From Parabacteroides sp. (GTDB lineage Bacteria; Bacteroidota; Bacteroidia; Bacteroidales; Tannerellaceae), in assembly GCA_020026285.1 (NCBI GenBank), contig JAHHQS010000208.1, positions 1-5,792 of the forward strand: a stretch of 5,792 nucleotides of DNA. Direction: 5' to 3'. Within the stretch, counting starts at the first letter, position 1, and each line of letters opens with the position of its first letter. The position numbers were made by a program, and so were the translations under genes. This document shows positions 5,737 to 5,792 of this stretch, in pieces. The notes below the pieces were generated by a model. That model ran no database searches. It saw only the letters and a list, made by a program, of their open reading frames with translations, and was not told where the DNA came from.

Positions 5737-5784
5737 AAATAAAAAGAAAGGCGACTTGATTGCAAGCCGCCTTTCTTTTTATTT
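5737..5784 (+). terminator. Strong hairpin terminator, probably bidirectional
   Basis: The arms AAATAAAAAGAAAGGCG (5737-5753) and CGCCTTTCTTTTTATTT (5768-5784) are perfectly complementary over 17 bases. Inside them a single A/C mismatch (5754 and 5767) is followed by a CTTG/CAAG stem of 4 pairs closing an ATTG loop. The GC-rich core flanked by A tracts on the left and T tracts on the right gives a U-run in transcripts from either strand, so it could end this operon and a convergent one. It begins 16 bases after the WecA-like stop. Confidence 0.92.
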
Positions 5785-5792
5785 AATCTCAA

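Noticed and set aside
1..5792. CRISPR array, tRNA/rRNA genes, riboswitch or invertible promoter repeats
   Set aside because: I saw no repeated spacer pattern, cloverleaf or rRNA-like sequence, and no inverted repeats flanking a promoter. The only clear long inverted repeat is the terminator.

Overview
The window looks like the distal (3') end of a capsular or surface polysaccharide locus from a Bacteroides-type gut bacterium (Bacteroidota). The reasons are the AT-rich, tightly packed, co-directional glycan genes, the weak or absent Shine-Dalgarno sequences before most starts, an epimerase/reductase next to a WecA-like initiating transferase just before a terminator, and an IS66-type remnant whose accessory protein resembles those of Bacteroides elements. 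The species assignment is an inference from style, not a database match.

Layout, all on the + strand. The window opens inside the end of a multi-pass membrane protein that resembles the EpsG/Wzy type of polysaccharide polymerase (1-383). It is followed by a nucleotide-sugar glycosyltransferase of the LEDD/GWGTW type (415-1338), a LicD-like nucleotidyltransferase-fold protein (1342-2040), and the first 32 codons of a family 2 glycosyltransferase (2037-2135). That last gene is cut off by a decayed IS66-family element (about 2132 to about 2978). In the element the small tnpA-type ORF is intact, tnpB is truncated and tnpC survives only as a piece broken by a stop and frameshifts. After it come an intact WfgS-like family 2 glycosyltransferase (best start 2998, end 3750), an NAD-dependent sugar epimerase/reductase with a single-base frameshift near its 3' end (3762-4657), a 32-codon single-span membrane ORF preceded by a strong ribosome binding site (4671-4769), and a WecA/WbpL-like undecaprenyl-phosphate sugar-1-phosphate transferase (4773-5720). 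A very strong, probably bidirectional hairpin terminator closes the operon (5737-5784).

How the genes would work together (inference from families): the WecA-like enzyme starts the repeat unit on undecaprenyl phosphate, possibly with a sugar made by the adjacent epimerase/reductase. The glycosyltransferases extend the unit, the LicD-like protein may decorate it with a phospho-group, and the EpsG/Wzy-like protein polymerises it. Two lesions, the truncated glycosyltransferase and the frameshifted epimerase, suggest that this copy of the locus may make an altered glycan or none. I found no RNA gene, CRISPR array or clearly new multi-gene system. The most notable points are the two lesions, the IS66 scar and the unannotated-looking small membrane ORF.
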